Below, piece by piece: positions 29,388 through 40,955 of a stretch of 64,000 nt of DNA (its first letter is position 1; every line of letters starts with the position of its first letter). The notes under the pieces are model-generated. The model was given only the letters and a program-made list of their open reading frames with translations. It was not told the origin of the DNA and did no database searches. Position numbers and translations under genes: made by a program. Source of the DNA: JBNKWA01 sp050299555 (GTDB taxonomy: Bacteria > Pseudomonadota > Alphaproteobacteria > Rhodobacterales > Rhodobacteraceae); contig JBNKWA010000008.1 of NCBI GenBank assembly GCA_050299555.1, positions 73,803 to 137,802 on the forward strand, read 5' to 3'.

Positions 29388-30152
29388 CTATGTCTGCGTG
29401 TTTCTATCCGATCCGAATACCGGAACGCGCAGGAAATGAAGCGCCAAGTCCTCCAGCCCCGCATCGCGGATGGCCGAAACGAGCCTGTCGGACATGAAAA
29501 GCTGGCGGGAAACGGCTTGCTCTTGCCAGATATCCGGACCATCCAGCGCCGCCGGGCCAAGCGCGAAGGTATCGTCCCCCACGATGCCGGGGATGCCGTA
29601 GCGCGGCGGCTTTTCCCAAATCCGCCTAAGCGGCTGCGCTCCTGCCTCCGGCAATAGCGTGTTCTTCTTGGCCCGGATTACCAGCCAATGATAGCGCCCA
29701 AGCGGGGCTTCCCCGTCCTCGCCAAGTATGTCGATCGGCCGCATTTCTCCGGTGCCCAGATCGTGTGCGCCAAGCACCTGCGCGACCGCCTCGGAAACCA
29801 GAAAGCCGCCCTTGTCGAGAAACCCGTGCAGGGTCGGCGCATCCGCCTTGCTGACGGGATGCGGGTTTTCCGGTGTGTCGCCGGCATGGGCGTAAATGAC
29901 ATGAGCGCGGTCGGGCAGAAACGAAACTTCGTCGATCATGCCCATTTGCGCCTGCATCATCTGCTTGTCGTCGCAGGTGAATGCGGCGCTGTCCTTGAAG
30001 AAGGCCAGGCCGAAATCCTGGCCACTGGCGGCTGGCGCGTTCAACCAGATCGTCCAGGCGGTCCCGACCGGGTGCTGCGCCTTCTCGGAATTCTCCGCGG
30101 TATCGCCTTCGTCGGCTTCGGGCCTGCCGCCAAATAACTTGCGCAAAATCAC
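29388..30152 (-). CDS. Imm11-like (DUF1629) putative immunity protein
   Basis: 254 residues from a GTG at 30152 with GGAG eight bases upstream. The C-terminal part (WLVIRAKKNTLLPEAG, DIWQEQAVSRQLFMSDRLV, then AIRDAGLEDLALHFLRVPVFG) resembles the Imm11/DUF1629 pattern of immunity proteins linked to polymorphic toxins. The N-terminal part is not recognised. Local base composition is less GC-rich than its neighbours and the gene abuts a truncated aminotransferase, both signs of acquisition. No toxin gene is recognisable upstream, so it would be an orphan. Family call is moderate. Confidence 0.6.
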   Translation of the reverse strand: MILRKLFGGRPEADEGDTAENSEKAQHPVGTAWTIWLNAPAASGQDFGLAFFKDSAAFTCDDKQMMQAQMGMIDEVSFLPDRAHVIYAHAGDTPENPHPVSKADAPTLHGFLDKGGFLVSEAVAQVLGAHDLGTGEMRPIDILGEDGEAPLGRYHWLVIRAKKNTLLPEAGAQPLRRIWEKPPRYGIPGIVGDDTFALGPAALDGPDIWQEQAVSRQLFMSDRLVSAIRDAGLEDLALHFLRVPVFGSDRNTQT

Positions 30153-30615
30153 AACATCACTCCAATTTCATTCTTGGCCGATTTGCCCGGCTTGCCACCC
30201 GCAACGCAGCCGCGTTCGGGAAAATGACTTCGTTTCGGCTGGATGGTCAATTGCCGGATCGGCATATGCCGCGTGGTGCGGCGGTGAGGGCGCGAAGCAC
30301 AGACACTGCTTCCACCCTACCGGCATTCACACTAAACCGCCGATGAACATCGACTCTCAGGTGCCCCATGCCGGCCCAGACCTTCGCGCCAGGTCTTCGT
30401 CGAGAACCCCAATATCCGGCGATTCGCAACATCCGTGGTCGTGGATCGCGTAAAGACCGGCCTTCAGGTGCCGGTGGCGAGCTGAGTCCTGCGAAGTCGG
30501 GCAGGCGCAGCCGAACCATCCCTGCCGCGGCTGCATCGCGGTCCCGCTCCCCGAGGCACCCCCGAATCGGCGGTATCGCTTCAAACCCGGCCGGCGCCGT
30601 CCCTTCCCGGATCCT
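30153..30615. other. Non-coding or degenerate DNA upstream of the Imm11-like gene
   Basis: 463 bases with lower GC in the left half. The minus strand has short frames (for example 30357-30584 and a piece from ATGCCG near 30256 down to 30158), none resembling a family I know. The position is where a toxin C-terminus would be expected if the immunity gene came as a toxin-immunity module, but I cannot identify one. Confidence 0.5.
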
Positions 30616-31410
30616 TCATTCCGCCACCGCCCGTGCCTGCCGGGCCGGCGTCAGCACCTCTGTCCCGGCAGCCTCGCAGGCTTCCAGAAAGCGTGCCGGC
30701 GGCTCCTCGTCGGTGACGAAATAGTCGAGCTGGCCCACATGGCAGATGCGCACCGGGGCGCTGCGCTCGAACTTTGCGCCATGGGCGACCAGGATCGTGC
30801 GCCGGGCATTGGCGATGATCGCCCGCGCCACCGCCACCTCGCGGTCGTCGTAGTCCAGCACCGCCCCATCCTCGTCCAGCGCCGAGGCGCCGATGATGGC
30901 GGCATCGACCTTGAACTGGTTGATGAAGGCCACCGTCGCCTCGCCGACGATGGCGCCATCGGACTGCCGTACCACCCCGCCAGCCAGCCGGATCTCCTTG
31001 CGCGGGCTGCCCGACAGGATGTTGACCACGTTGATGTTGTTGGTCACCACCACAAGGTCGGTGCGGGCATAAAGCGCGCGCGCAACCTGCTCGGTGGTGG
31101 TGCCGATGTTGAGGATCAGGCTGGAATTGTCAGGGATCAGCTCGGCGGCGAGGTTGGCGATCGCCTGCTTGGCATCGAAGGCAAGGTTGCGGCGTTCCTC
31201 GTAGCCGGTGTTGGACACGCTGTTGGCGACGGTGGCACCGCCATGGACCCGCGCCAGCAGACCCCGGGCACTCAGCACGTTCAGATCCTTGCGCACGGTC
31301 TGCGGGCTGACCCCGAACAGCTCCGCCAGAGCGTCGACGGCCACTTTCTCACCCTTCGCGGCCTCGGCCAGAATCAGGCTCTGCCGCTCACTCAATCCCG
31401 GCTGGTTCAC
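30616..31410 (-). CDS. glpR: DeoR/GlpR-family transcriptional regulator
   Basis: 264 residues from a GTG at 31410 with GGAGG upstream. The N-terminal winged helix has the DeoR signature (ALAELFGVSPQTVRKDLNVL, then GLLARVHGGAT). A C-terminal sugar-phosphate sensor domain follows (LNIGTTTEQVARAL, VVTNNINVVNIL, GASALDEDGAVLDYD). It is divergent from the glycerol transporter operon, with an inverted repeat between them, so it most likely represses that operon and responds to glycerol 3-phosphate. That ligand is inferred from family and context. Confidence 0.88.
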   Translation of the reverse strand: MNQPGLSERQSLILAEAAKGEKVAVDALAELFGVSPQTVRKDLNVLSARGLLARVHGGATVANSVSNTGYEERRNLAFDAKQAIANLAAELIPDNSSLILNIGTTTEQVARALYARTDLVVVTNNINVVNILSGSPRKEIRLAGGVVRQSDGAIVGEATVAFINQFKVDAAIIGASALDEDGAVLDYDDREVAVARAIIANARRTILVAHGAKFERSAPVRICHVGQLDYFVTDEEPPARFLEACEAAGTEVLTPARQARAVAE

Positions 31411-31478
31411 GCCGCCTCCATCGCTCCGCCCAGCGCGACACTAATAGACGACACCGCCAATCCGCAAAAGAGTTTTGT

Positions 31479-31512
31479 TTTCGCTTGACGCGCGGCGTGG
31501 TTTCAAACGAAA
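31479..31512. promoter_or_regulatory. Candidate GlpR operator
   Basis: An inverted repeat lies between the divergent regulator and glpV: TTTCGCTTG (31479-31487) and CAAACGAAA (31504-31512), which match as inverted arms at 8 of 9 positions with a 16-base spacer. TTTCG-type half-sites are typical of DeoR/GlpR operators. A TTGACG at 31485-31490 overlaps the left arm and might serve as a -35 box. Confidence 0.6.
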
Positions 31513-31552
31513 GTCCGTGTCGCCAGGATAACAACACCCAGGGAGGGTAGAT

Positions 31553-33292
<1,740 letters not shown>

Positions 33293-33307
33293 CCATGTGA
33301 CCACGTC

Positions 33308-33338
33308 GCAGGCCGGGGGATGCCGTCCCCCGGCCTGC
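33308..33338 (+). terminator. Intercistronic hairpin between glpV and glpS
   Basis: A perfect 13-base-pair stem, GCAGGCCGGGGGA (33308-33320) with TCCCCCGGCCTGC (33326-33338), and a 5-base loop TGCCG. There is no T-run, so it is more likely an mRNA-stabilising or attenuating hairpin that raises GlpV relative to the transporter subunits. Confidence 0.8.
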
Positions 33339-33361
33339 GTCGCCTTGCCCAAGGGACACAA

Positions 33362-35484
<2,123 letters not shown>

Positions 35485-35572
35485 GCGCGACGCATCGCCC
35501 CGCACTGCCCCGTCCCGGGCTTGACCCGGTACCTCCCGCGCCGACCCTCCGACCCTGCAAGGGAGCGCCGCG

Positions 35573-36433
35573 ATGAAGACCGAAAACCAGAAGGCGTGGT
35601 TCTTCGTCCTGCCGGTCCTGCTGCTGGTCGCCTTCAACGCGCTGGTGCCGCTGATGACGGTGGTCAACTATTCGGTGCAGGAGACCTTCGGCGACAACGT
35701 CTTCTTCTGGCACGGGGTGGGCTGGTTCGAGGACGTGCTGCGTTCCGAACGCTTCCACGCCGCGCTCGGTCGCCAGCTCATGTTCACCTTCATCATCCTG
35801 GTGATCGAGATCCCGCTCGGTGTCGCCATCGCGCTGGCCATGCCGCGCAAGGGGCCGTGGGTCTCGGTCTGCCTGGTCTTGATGGCGCTGCCACTGCTGA
35901 TCCCGTGGAACGTCGTTGGCGCGATGTGGAACATCTTCGCGCTCCCGGATATCGGCCTGCTCGGCTACAGCCTCAACGCCATCGGCATCGACTACAACTA
36001 CACCCAGCAGCCGATCAGCGCCTGGTTCACCATCGTTCTGATGGATGTCTGGCACTGGACCTCTCTTGTCGTGCTCCTGGCCTATGCCGGCCTCGTTTCG
36101 ATCCCCGACGCCTACTACCAGGCCGCCAAGATCGACGGCGCCCGGGGCTGGGCGGTCTTTCGCCACATCCAGCTGCCAAAGATGAAGCGGGTGCTGACCA
36201 TCGCGCTCCTGCTGCGCTTCATCGACAGCTTCAACATCTACACCGAGATCTCGGTCCTGACCGGCGGCGGCCCGGGCAACTCCACCACGCTGCTGTCGAT
36301 CGACCTCGTCAAGATCGCGCTCGGTCAGTTCGACCTCGGGCTCGCCGCGGCGATGTCGCTGATCTACTTCGTCATAACCCTGCTCGTCTCATGGGTCTTC
36401 TACACCGTGATGACGCGCGACGAGCCGAGCTGA
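35573..36433 (+). CDS. glpP: Glycerol ABC transporter permease GlpP
   Basis: 286 residues, six membrane helices (first about 10-30). MalF/UgpA-type coupling loop: YYQAAKIDGARGWAVFRHIQLPKMK. The 88 bases before it hold CCCGGGCTTGACCCGG (about 35515-35530), an imperfect inverted repeat. It forms the membrane channel with GlpQ. Confidence 0.9.
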   Translation: MKTENQKAWFFVLPVLLLVAFNALVPLMTVVNYSVQETFGDNVFFWHGVGWFEDVLRSERFHAALGRQLMFTFIILVIEIPLGVAIALAMPRKGPWVSVCLVLMALPLLIPWNVVGAMWNIFALPDIGLLGYSLNAIGIDYNYTQQPISAWFTIVLMDVWHWTSLVVLLAYAGLVSIPDAYYQAAKIDGARGWAVFRHIQLPKMKRVLTIALLLRFIDSFNIYTEISVLTGGGPGNSTTLLSIDLVKIALGQFDLGLAAAMSLIYFVITLLVSWVFYTVMTRDEPS

Positions 36434-36440
36434 GGCCGCC

Positions 36441-37241
36441 ATGAAAAGCCTGCGCCCCATTGCCCTGATCGTCTACATCCTGTTCCTGATGTTGCCGATC
36501 TACTGGCTGGTCGTGATGTCGTTCAAGACCACCAACGAGATCCTCGGCGGCTTCTCGCTCTGGCCCCAGGTCTGGACCACCGCCAGCTACCGCACCATCT
36601 TCACCGACCCGACCTGGTATTCGGGCTACATCAACTCGATCGCCTACGTGTCGATCAACACGCTGATCTCGGTCGCCGCCGCGCTGCCGGCCGCCTACGC
36701 CTTCTCGCGCTACCGCTTCGTCGGCGACAAGCACCTGTTCTTCTGGCTGTTCACCAACCGCATGGCGCCGGCGGCGGTCTTCGCCCTGCCCTTCCTGCAG
36801 CTCTATTACGCGGTCGGACTGTTCGACACCCGCATCGGCGTGGCGCTGGCGCACTGCCTGTTCAACATCCCGCTCGCGGTCTGGATCCTCGAGGGCTTCA
36901 TGTCCGGCGTGCCCAAGGAGCTGGACGAGACCGCCTATGTCGACGGCTACTCCTTCCCGCGCTTCTTCGCGACGATCTTCATTCCCAACATCAAGGCCGG
37001 GATCGGCGTGACCGCCTTTTTCTGCTTCATGTTCTCCTGGGTCGAGATGCTGCTGTCGAAGACCCTGACCGCGGTCCAGGCCAAGCCCATCGCCGCGGTG
37101 ATGACCCGCACCGCCTCGACCTCGGGCTACGAGCTCGGCCTGCTGGCTGCCGCCGGCTGCCTGACCATCATCCCCGGCGCCATCGTCATCTGGTTCGTGC
37201 GCAACTACATCGCCAAGGGCTTCGCCCTGGGGAGGGTCTGA
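36441..37241 (+). CDS. glpQ: Glycerol ABC transporter permease GlpQ
   Basis: 266 residues, six membrane helices, with the MalG/UgpE-type N-terminal segment YILFLMLPIYWLVVMSFKT and coupling loop ELDETAYVDGYSFPRFFATI. It starts 7 bases after glpP and its stop overlaps the glpU start. Partner of GlpP. Confidence 0.9.
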   Translation: MKSLRPIALIVYILFLMLPIYWLVVMSFKTTNEILGGFSLWPQVWTTASYRTIFTDPTWYSGYINSIAYVSINTLISVAAALPAAYAFSRYRFVGDKHLFFWLFTNRMAPAAVFALPFLQLYYAVGLFDTRIGVALAHCLFNIPLAVWILEGFMSGVPKELDETAYVDGYSFPRFFATIFIPNIKAGIGVTAFFCFMFSWVEMLLSKTLTAVQAKPIAAVMTRTASTSGYELGLLAAAGCLTIIPGAIVIWFVRNYIAKGFALGRV

Positions 37242-37642
37242 TGCAACGGATTCTGGCCGCCGTCCTTCTCCTCGCCCCCGCGGCCGCGAACGCCCAGACC
37301 CAGGGCTGGGGCAACCTCAAGACCGACGAGGAAAAGCCCCTCACCTGGACGATGCCGCTCTTCGACGGCTTCTGGATGGCCTGGACACCGGCGACACTGG
37401 CCTTCTTCGTCTTCGTCTTCGCCGCCGTGGCCCTGATGGGCCTCCTGGAATGGCGCAATCCCGGCGGCAACCCCCGCCACGGCATCCTCGGGCTCGACAC
37501 CACCCGCGGCGACCGGCTGTTCATCGGGCTTCTGGGCTCCGCCTACATCTTCCTCGGCTGGCTGGCCTTCATGGGCACGCCGCTCTGGGGGGCGCTGGCC
37601 CTCGCCATTGCCTGGATCAGCTTCGTCTTCTGGAAGGTCTGA
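37241..37642 (+). CDS. glpU: GlpU, DUF2160 small membrane protein of the glycerol transporter operon
   Basis: 133 residues. N-terminal signal-like helix, then GWGNLKTDEEKPLTWTMPLF and three or more hydrophobic segments (about 50-70, 95-115, 118-132). DUF2160 proteins close glycerol transporter operons in rhizobia and roseobacters; role not known. Start overlaps the glpQ stop. No glpD or glpK is in the window, so glycerol phosphorylation and oxidation are encoded elsewhere. Confidence 0.87.
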   Translation: MQRILAAVLLLAPAAANAQTQGWGNLKTDEEKPLTWTMPLFDGFWMAWTPATLAFFVFVFAAVALMGLLEWRNPGGNPRHGILGLDTTRGDRLFIGLLGSAYIFLGWLAFMGTPLWGALALAIAWISFVFWKV

Positions 37643-37649
37643 GGCCCGC

Positions 37650-38399
37650 TCAGGAACCGGCCACACCGTCCCAGATCAGCTTCAGCGACACCAGCAACAG
37701 CGCCCAGAGCGCAAGCTGGAAGAACAGCTTCTCGGGCAGGATGCGCACCAGCCGCACCCCGGCCCAGACGGCGATCATCGCCGGCAGCGCCAGCACCAGC
37801 GCCGTCTTGACGCTGCCGGCATTGACCGTGCCCAGCATCCAGTAGGGGATCAGCTTGATCAGGTTGACGTACGAGAACAGCACCTGCGTGGTACCGGCAT
37901 AGACCTCTTTTCTCAGCCGCAGCGGCAGCACGTAGACCTGATAGGGCGGTGCCCCGGCATGGCTGACAAAGCTGGTGAAGCCGGCCATCGAGCCCCAGAT
38001 CAGCCCCGGGATCCAGCGCGGCCGGCCCGGCGCTCCCTCGATCACGTTGCGAAACCAGAAGAACAGCGCAAAGACGGTGCCGATCAGCCCGATCAGCAGC
38101 GTCACCAGCCATTCCGGCACGATCGAGGCGGTCAGCCCGCCCACCGTGACCCCGATGGTGGTGGCCGGCACCAGTATCTTCAGCACCCGCTTGTCGAACG
38201 CCTTGCGATAGGCCCAGAGCCCGCCCATGTCAGAGATGATGTAGACCGGCAGCAAAAGGCCGGCGGCGACAATCGGGTTCATCACCAGCGCCATCAGCGG
38301 CACCGCCAGCATGGCGACGATCGGCAGGCCGCCCTTCGACAGCCCCACCAGCACCGCCGCCACAAAGGCCAGCGGCCAGAACAGCGCCGGGTCGGTCAT
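37650..38399 (-). CDS. TauE/SafE-family (sulfite exporter-like) membrane permease
   Basis: 249 residues with about eight hydrophobic segments. Family hallmarks are LVGLSKGGLPIVAMLAVPLMA near the N-terminus and GFTSFVSHAGAPPYQVYVLP in the middle. TauE/SafE proteins export small organic or sulfur anions; substrate unknown. Ends 8 bases from the convergent glpU. Confidence 0.85.
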   Translation of the reverse strand: MTDPALFWPLAFVAAVLVGLSKGGLPIVAMLAVPLMALVMNPIVAAGLLLPVYIISDMGGLWAYRKAFDKRVLKILVPATTIGVTVGGLTASIVPEWLVTLLIGLIGTVFALFFWFRNVIEGAPGRPRWIPGLIWGSMAGFTSFVSHAGAPPYQVYVLPLRLRKEVYAGTTQVLFSYVNLIKLIPYWMLGTVNAGSVKTALVLALPAMIAVWAGVRLVRILPEKLFFQLALWALLLVSLKLIWDGVAGS

Positions 38400-38515
38400 G
38401 CGCCAGACCCGGTTCGGCCGGCGGCGGGCAGCAGGACGGTCATGGCTGAAGAATGGTCCTCGGGCGGGGTGATCGGCCCAGCCCTATGCCAAGCCCGAAG
38501 GTGCCGCAAGACCTC

Positions 38516-39259
38516 TCAGTCGGCGATGAAGGTGCCGGTGATAAAGCCCGACGCGCCGTCGATCACCACAACGCCGCCGGTCTCGTCCGGCGCCACCTTG
38601 GCGTCGTCCCAGCCGAAGAAGCGGCCGGTGAAGCTGGCCGTGGTGCCGGCACCGGTCACGACAACGGGGATGCCGCCATTCAGCGTCTGCACCGTGCCGC
38701 CGGAATAGCCGCTGCCAGAGATGGTGGCGCCGGTCACGGTGATCTCGTCGAGCTGCGCGCTGCCGGCGCCGGAAAAGGCCGCGTCGACGCTCCGGCCGGC
38801 GAAATCCGCCGTGATCGCGGCGTCCCAGTCATTCAGCGAGGTCAGGCCGCTTGTCACCAGGGCACCCTCGAACTCGCCGATATAGGTGGCGTCCAGTGCC
38901 GCGGCGACATCGACCGGCGCCGTGAGGATGCCGAGGACGCCGGTATAGGTCGCGCTGCCGGTGTCGATGGATACGGGCCGTGCAAAGGCATAGGTGCCAT
39001 TGAAATCGCCGGCCAGGATGGTGGCGGTTCCGCCACCCGGGGTCGTGAGGGTCAGGTCACGGGTGGCGTGCTCAAGCGTCCCGGCGACCGTCGTGGTGGC
39101 GTTGGTGGCGTTGTTGACCGCCGCACCGCCCAGCGTGCTGGTCGATGCCGGGGTGTCGGCAAACTCGGTATAATCCTGTGACGGCACGTCGCCAATTCGG
39201 GCCGTGCAGGCCGAAAGGGCGGCGACGGCCAAGAACCCAATGAACCCGGTATTCCGCAT
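38516..39259 (-). CDS. Surface lipoprotein with TbpB-like beta-barrel C-terminus
   Basis: 247 residues. Signal peptide ends in a lipobox (VAALSACTA). The mature protein is Gly/Thr/Ala-rich and beta-strand-rich. The C-terminal segment FTGRFFGWDDAKVAPDETGG, followed by VVVIDGASGFITGTFIAD, matches the FFGxxAxExGG pattern of transferrin-binding protein B-like and Slam-dependent surface lipoproteins. No TonB receptor or Slam gene is adjacent, so an iron-scavenging role is not supported here. Confidence 0.7.
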   Translation of the reverse strand: MRNTGFIGFLAVAALSACTARIGDVPSQDYTEFADTPASTSTLGGAAVNNATNATTTVAGTLEHATRDLTLTTPGGGTATILAGDFNGTYAFARPVSIDTGSATYTGVLGILTAPVDVAAALDATYIGEFEGALVTSGLTSLNDWDAAITADFAGRSVDAAFSGAGSAQLDEITVTGATISGSGYSGGTVQTLNGGIPVVVTGAGTTASFTGRFFGWDDAKVAPDETGGVVVIDGASGFITGTFIAD

Positions 39260-39391
39260 GTCAAATCCTCCCGTCGGTGCAGACTAGGCGAGGTCCGCCG
39301 CCACTGCCACAACCAAAACGCACTTCCCGGTGTCCATCGGCAAGCGATTGCCCGGACCGCCCGCGTCGGCTAACGCTGGCGGGGGAAACTT

Positions 39392-40039
39392 GTGGGCCAT
39401 GGCATGACCGCAGCCGAATTTGTCAACCATCTTCTGGCGATGCTGGGGAACCTGGCCGAGGGCGAACGCCGGATCGTCGCCATCGCCGGGGCGCCGGCCA
39501 GCGGCAAGTCCACGCTCGCCGAGATGGCCGTGGAGCGGCTGGAAACCACCAGCCCCGGCAGCGCCGCGCTTCTGCCCATGGACGGCTTTCACTACGACGA
39601 CGAGGTGCTGGTGCCGCGCGGCTGGCGCCCGCGCAAGGGCGCGCCGCATACCTTCGACGTCGGTGGCTATCGCGCGGCGCTCACCCGGCTCAGGGCCAAT
39701 ACCGAGGCCGAGGTCGCCGTGCCGCGCTTCGACCGCAACATCGAGATCGCCCGCGCCGGCGCCATCCTGATCCCGCAGGCGGCCAGGATCGTCGTCACCG
39801 AGGGCAACTACCTCTTGCTCGGGGACGAGCCCTGGGCGTCGCTCCGGCCGCTCTTCGACCTCACCGCCTTCGTCAGCGTGCCCGAGGCCGAGCTGGCGCG
39901 GCGCCTGCGCGCCCGCTGGGTGCATCACGGCCTCGACGAGGCGGGGATCCGCCACAAGCTCGAGGCCAACGACCTGCCCAATGGCAGGCTGGTGATCGAA
40001 CGCTCGCGAAAGGCCGACTTCACGCTTGCGGGAGAGTAG
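39392..40039 (+). CDS. P-loop kinase, uridine/pantothenate/fructokinase-like
   Basis: 215 residues from a GTG at 39392 (GGGGGAA just upstream); an ATG at 39404 is possible. Walker A IAGAPASGKSTLAEMA, PMDGFHYDDEVLVPRGWRPR with the conserved Asp-Gly-Phe-His, GAPHTFDVGGYRAAL, and lid Arg residues RRLRARWVHHG are typical of the nucleoside/nucleotide kinase family that also holds FrcK-type fructose kinases. The substrate is uncertain. Confidence 0.82.
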   Translation: MGHGMTAAEFVNHLLAMLGNLAEGERRIVAIAGAPASGKSTLAEMAVERLETTSPGSAALLPMDGFHYDDEVLVPRGWRPRKGAPHTFDVGGYRAALTRLRANTEAEVAVPRFDRNIEIARAGAILIPQAARIVVTEGNYLLLGDEPWASLRPLFDLTAFVSVPEAELARRLRARWVHHGLDEAGIRHKLEANDLPNGRLVIERSRKADFTLAGE

Positions 40040-40062
40040 CGCGCAGTGAAGAGGGGCCGAGG

Positions 40063-40833
40063 TCAGCCGCCGGACAGGGCCATCTCCATGCTGTCACCGG
40101 TCTCGCCCAGCAGGACCGCCACGTCGGGAATCAGGACCCGCCGCGTACCCTGCAACTGAATGACCCCATCGCGCTTCAGTGCCGAGATCTGCCGGCTGAC
40201 TGTCTCGATCGTCAGCCCCAGATAGTCCGCCGTGGCTTCGCGGGTCAGCGGCAATTCCAGCGTGATCCCGCCCCGCGCCAACCGATCCGACAGCGCCGTC
40301 TCGCGCCGCGCGATGATCGCCAGTAGCGTCGCGATCTTTTCCCGCGCGGTCTTGCGCCCCAGCATCAGCATCCATTCGCGCGCGGCGTCCAGTTCGTCCA
40401 GCGTCATGCTGAGAAGCCGTTCCGCGATGTGCGGTGTGGTGGCCAGAATGTGCTCGAACGGCTTGCGGCGGAAGCAGCACAGCGAGATGTCGCTGACTGC
40501 CGTCACATCGTATTGCGAAATCGCCCGGCCGGGGCTGCCGATGAAATCCGAGGGCAGCAGCAGGCCCAGCATCTGGGTCCGGCCGTCATCCATCGACTGG
40601 CTGATCTTGGCCGCGCCGCGAACCACCGAGGCAACGAAGGGCATCTCCTCGCCGGCCCAGGCGATTGGCTGGCCGGATTCATAGTGGCGGTAGTATTTGA
40701 TTTCCTCCAGGTGCCGCAGCTCGTCCGCATCACAGCGCGCGCAGACCGCCCGATACCGTATCGGGCAGTCCGTGCAGCTCTTTTCCGCGGGGGCCGGCGC
40801 CATGGCGGGTTGCTCCACTCCGGATTGTCGCAA
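40063..40833 (-). CDS. fnrL: FnrL, oxygen-responsive Crp/Fnr-family regulator
   Basis: About 256 residues. The best-spaced start is a TTG at 40833 after AAAGGAG; a GTG at 40842 and an ATG at 40803 are alternatives. Cluster cysteines lie in SCTDCPIRYRAVCARCDADE, with the last ligand probably in ISLCCFRRKPF. The cyclic-nucleotide-like domain, the dimer helix (TLDELDAAREWMLMLGRKTA) and the helix-turn-helix (TREATADYLGLTIETVSRQI) match FnrL of Rhodobacter. The [4Fe-4S] form binds TTGAT-N4-ATCAA sites when oxygen is low. hemN in this window carries such a site. Confidence 0.92.
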   Translation of the reverse strand: MRQSGVEQPAMAPAPAEKSCTDCPIRYRAVCARCDADELRHLEEIKYYRHYESGQPIAWAGEEMPFVASVVRGAAKISQSMDDGRTQMLGLLLPSDFIGSPGRAISQYDVTAVSDISLCCFRRKPFEHILATTPHIAERLLSMTLDELDAAREWMLMLGRKTAREKIATLLAIIARRETALSDRLARGGITLELPLTREATADYLGLTIETVSRQISALKRDGVIQLQGTRRVLIPDVAVLLGETGDSMEMALSGG

Positions 40834-40955
40834 CCGATTCACTCCTTTACTTGCTACCGGAAGAGGCCGGCCATGTCATCTTGCGTATCGCGAGACTTTG
40901 GTGCCGACGCGCCCGCTGCACCGCGCGCCCGATAATTTTGCGGTTGACGCGGCGG

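Noticed and set aside
30247..30584. Toxin gene upstream of the Imm11-like gene
   Set aside because: Small minus-strand frames exist but show no known toxin or secretion domain and lack ribosome sites; kept only as degenerate DNA.
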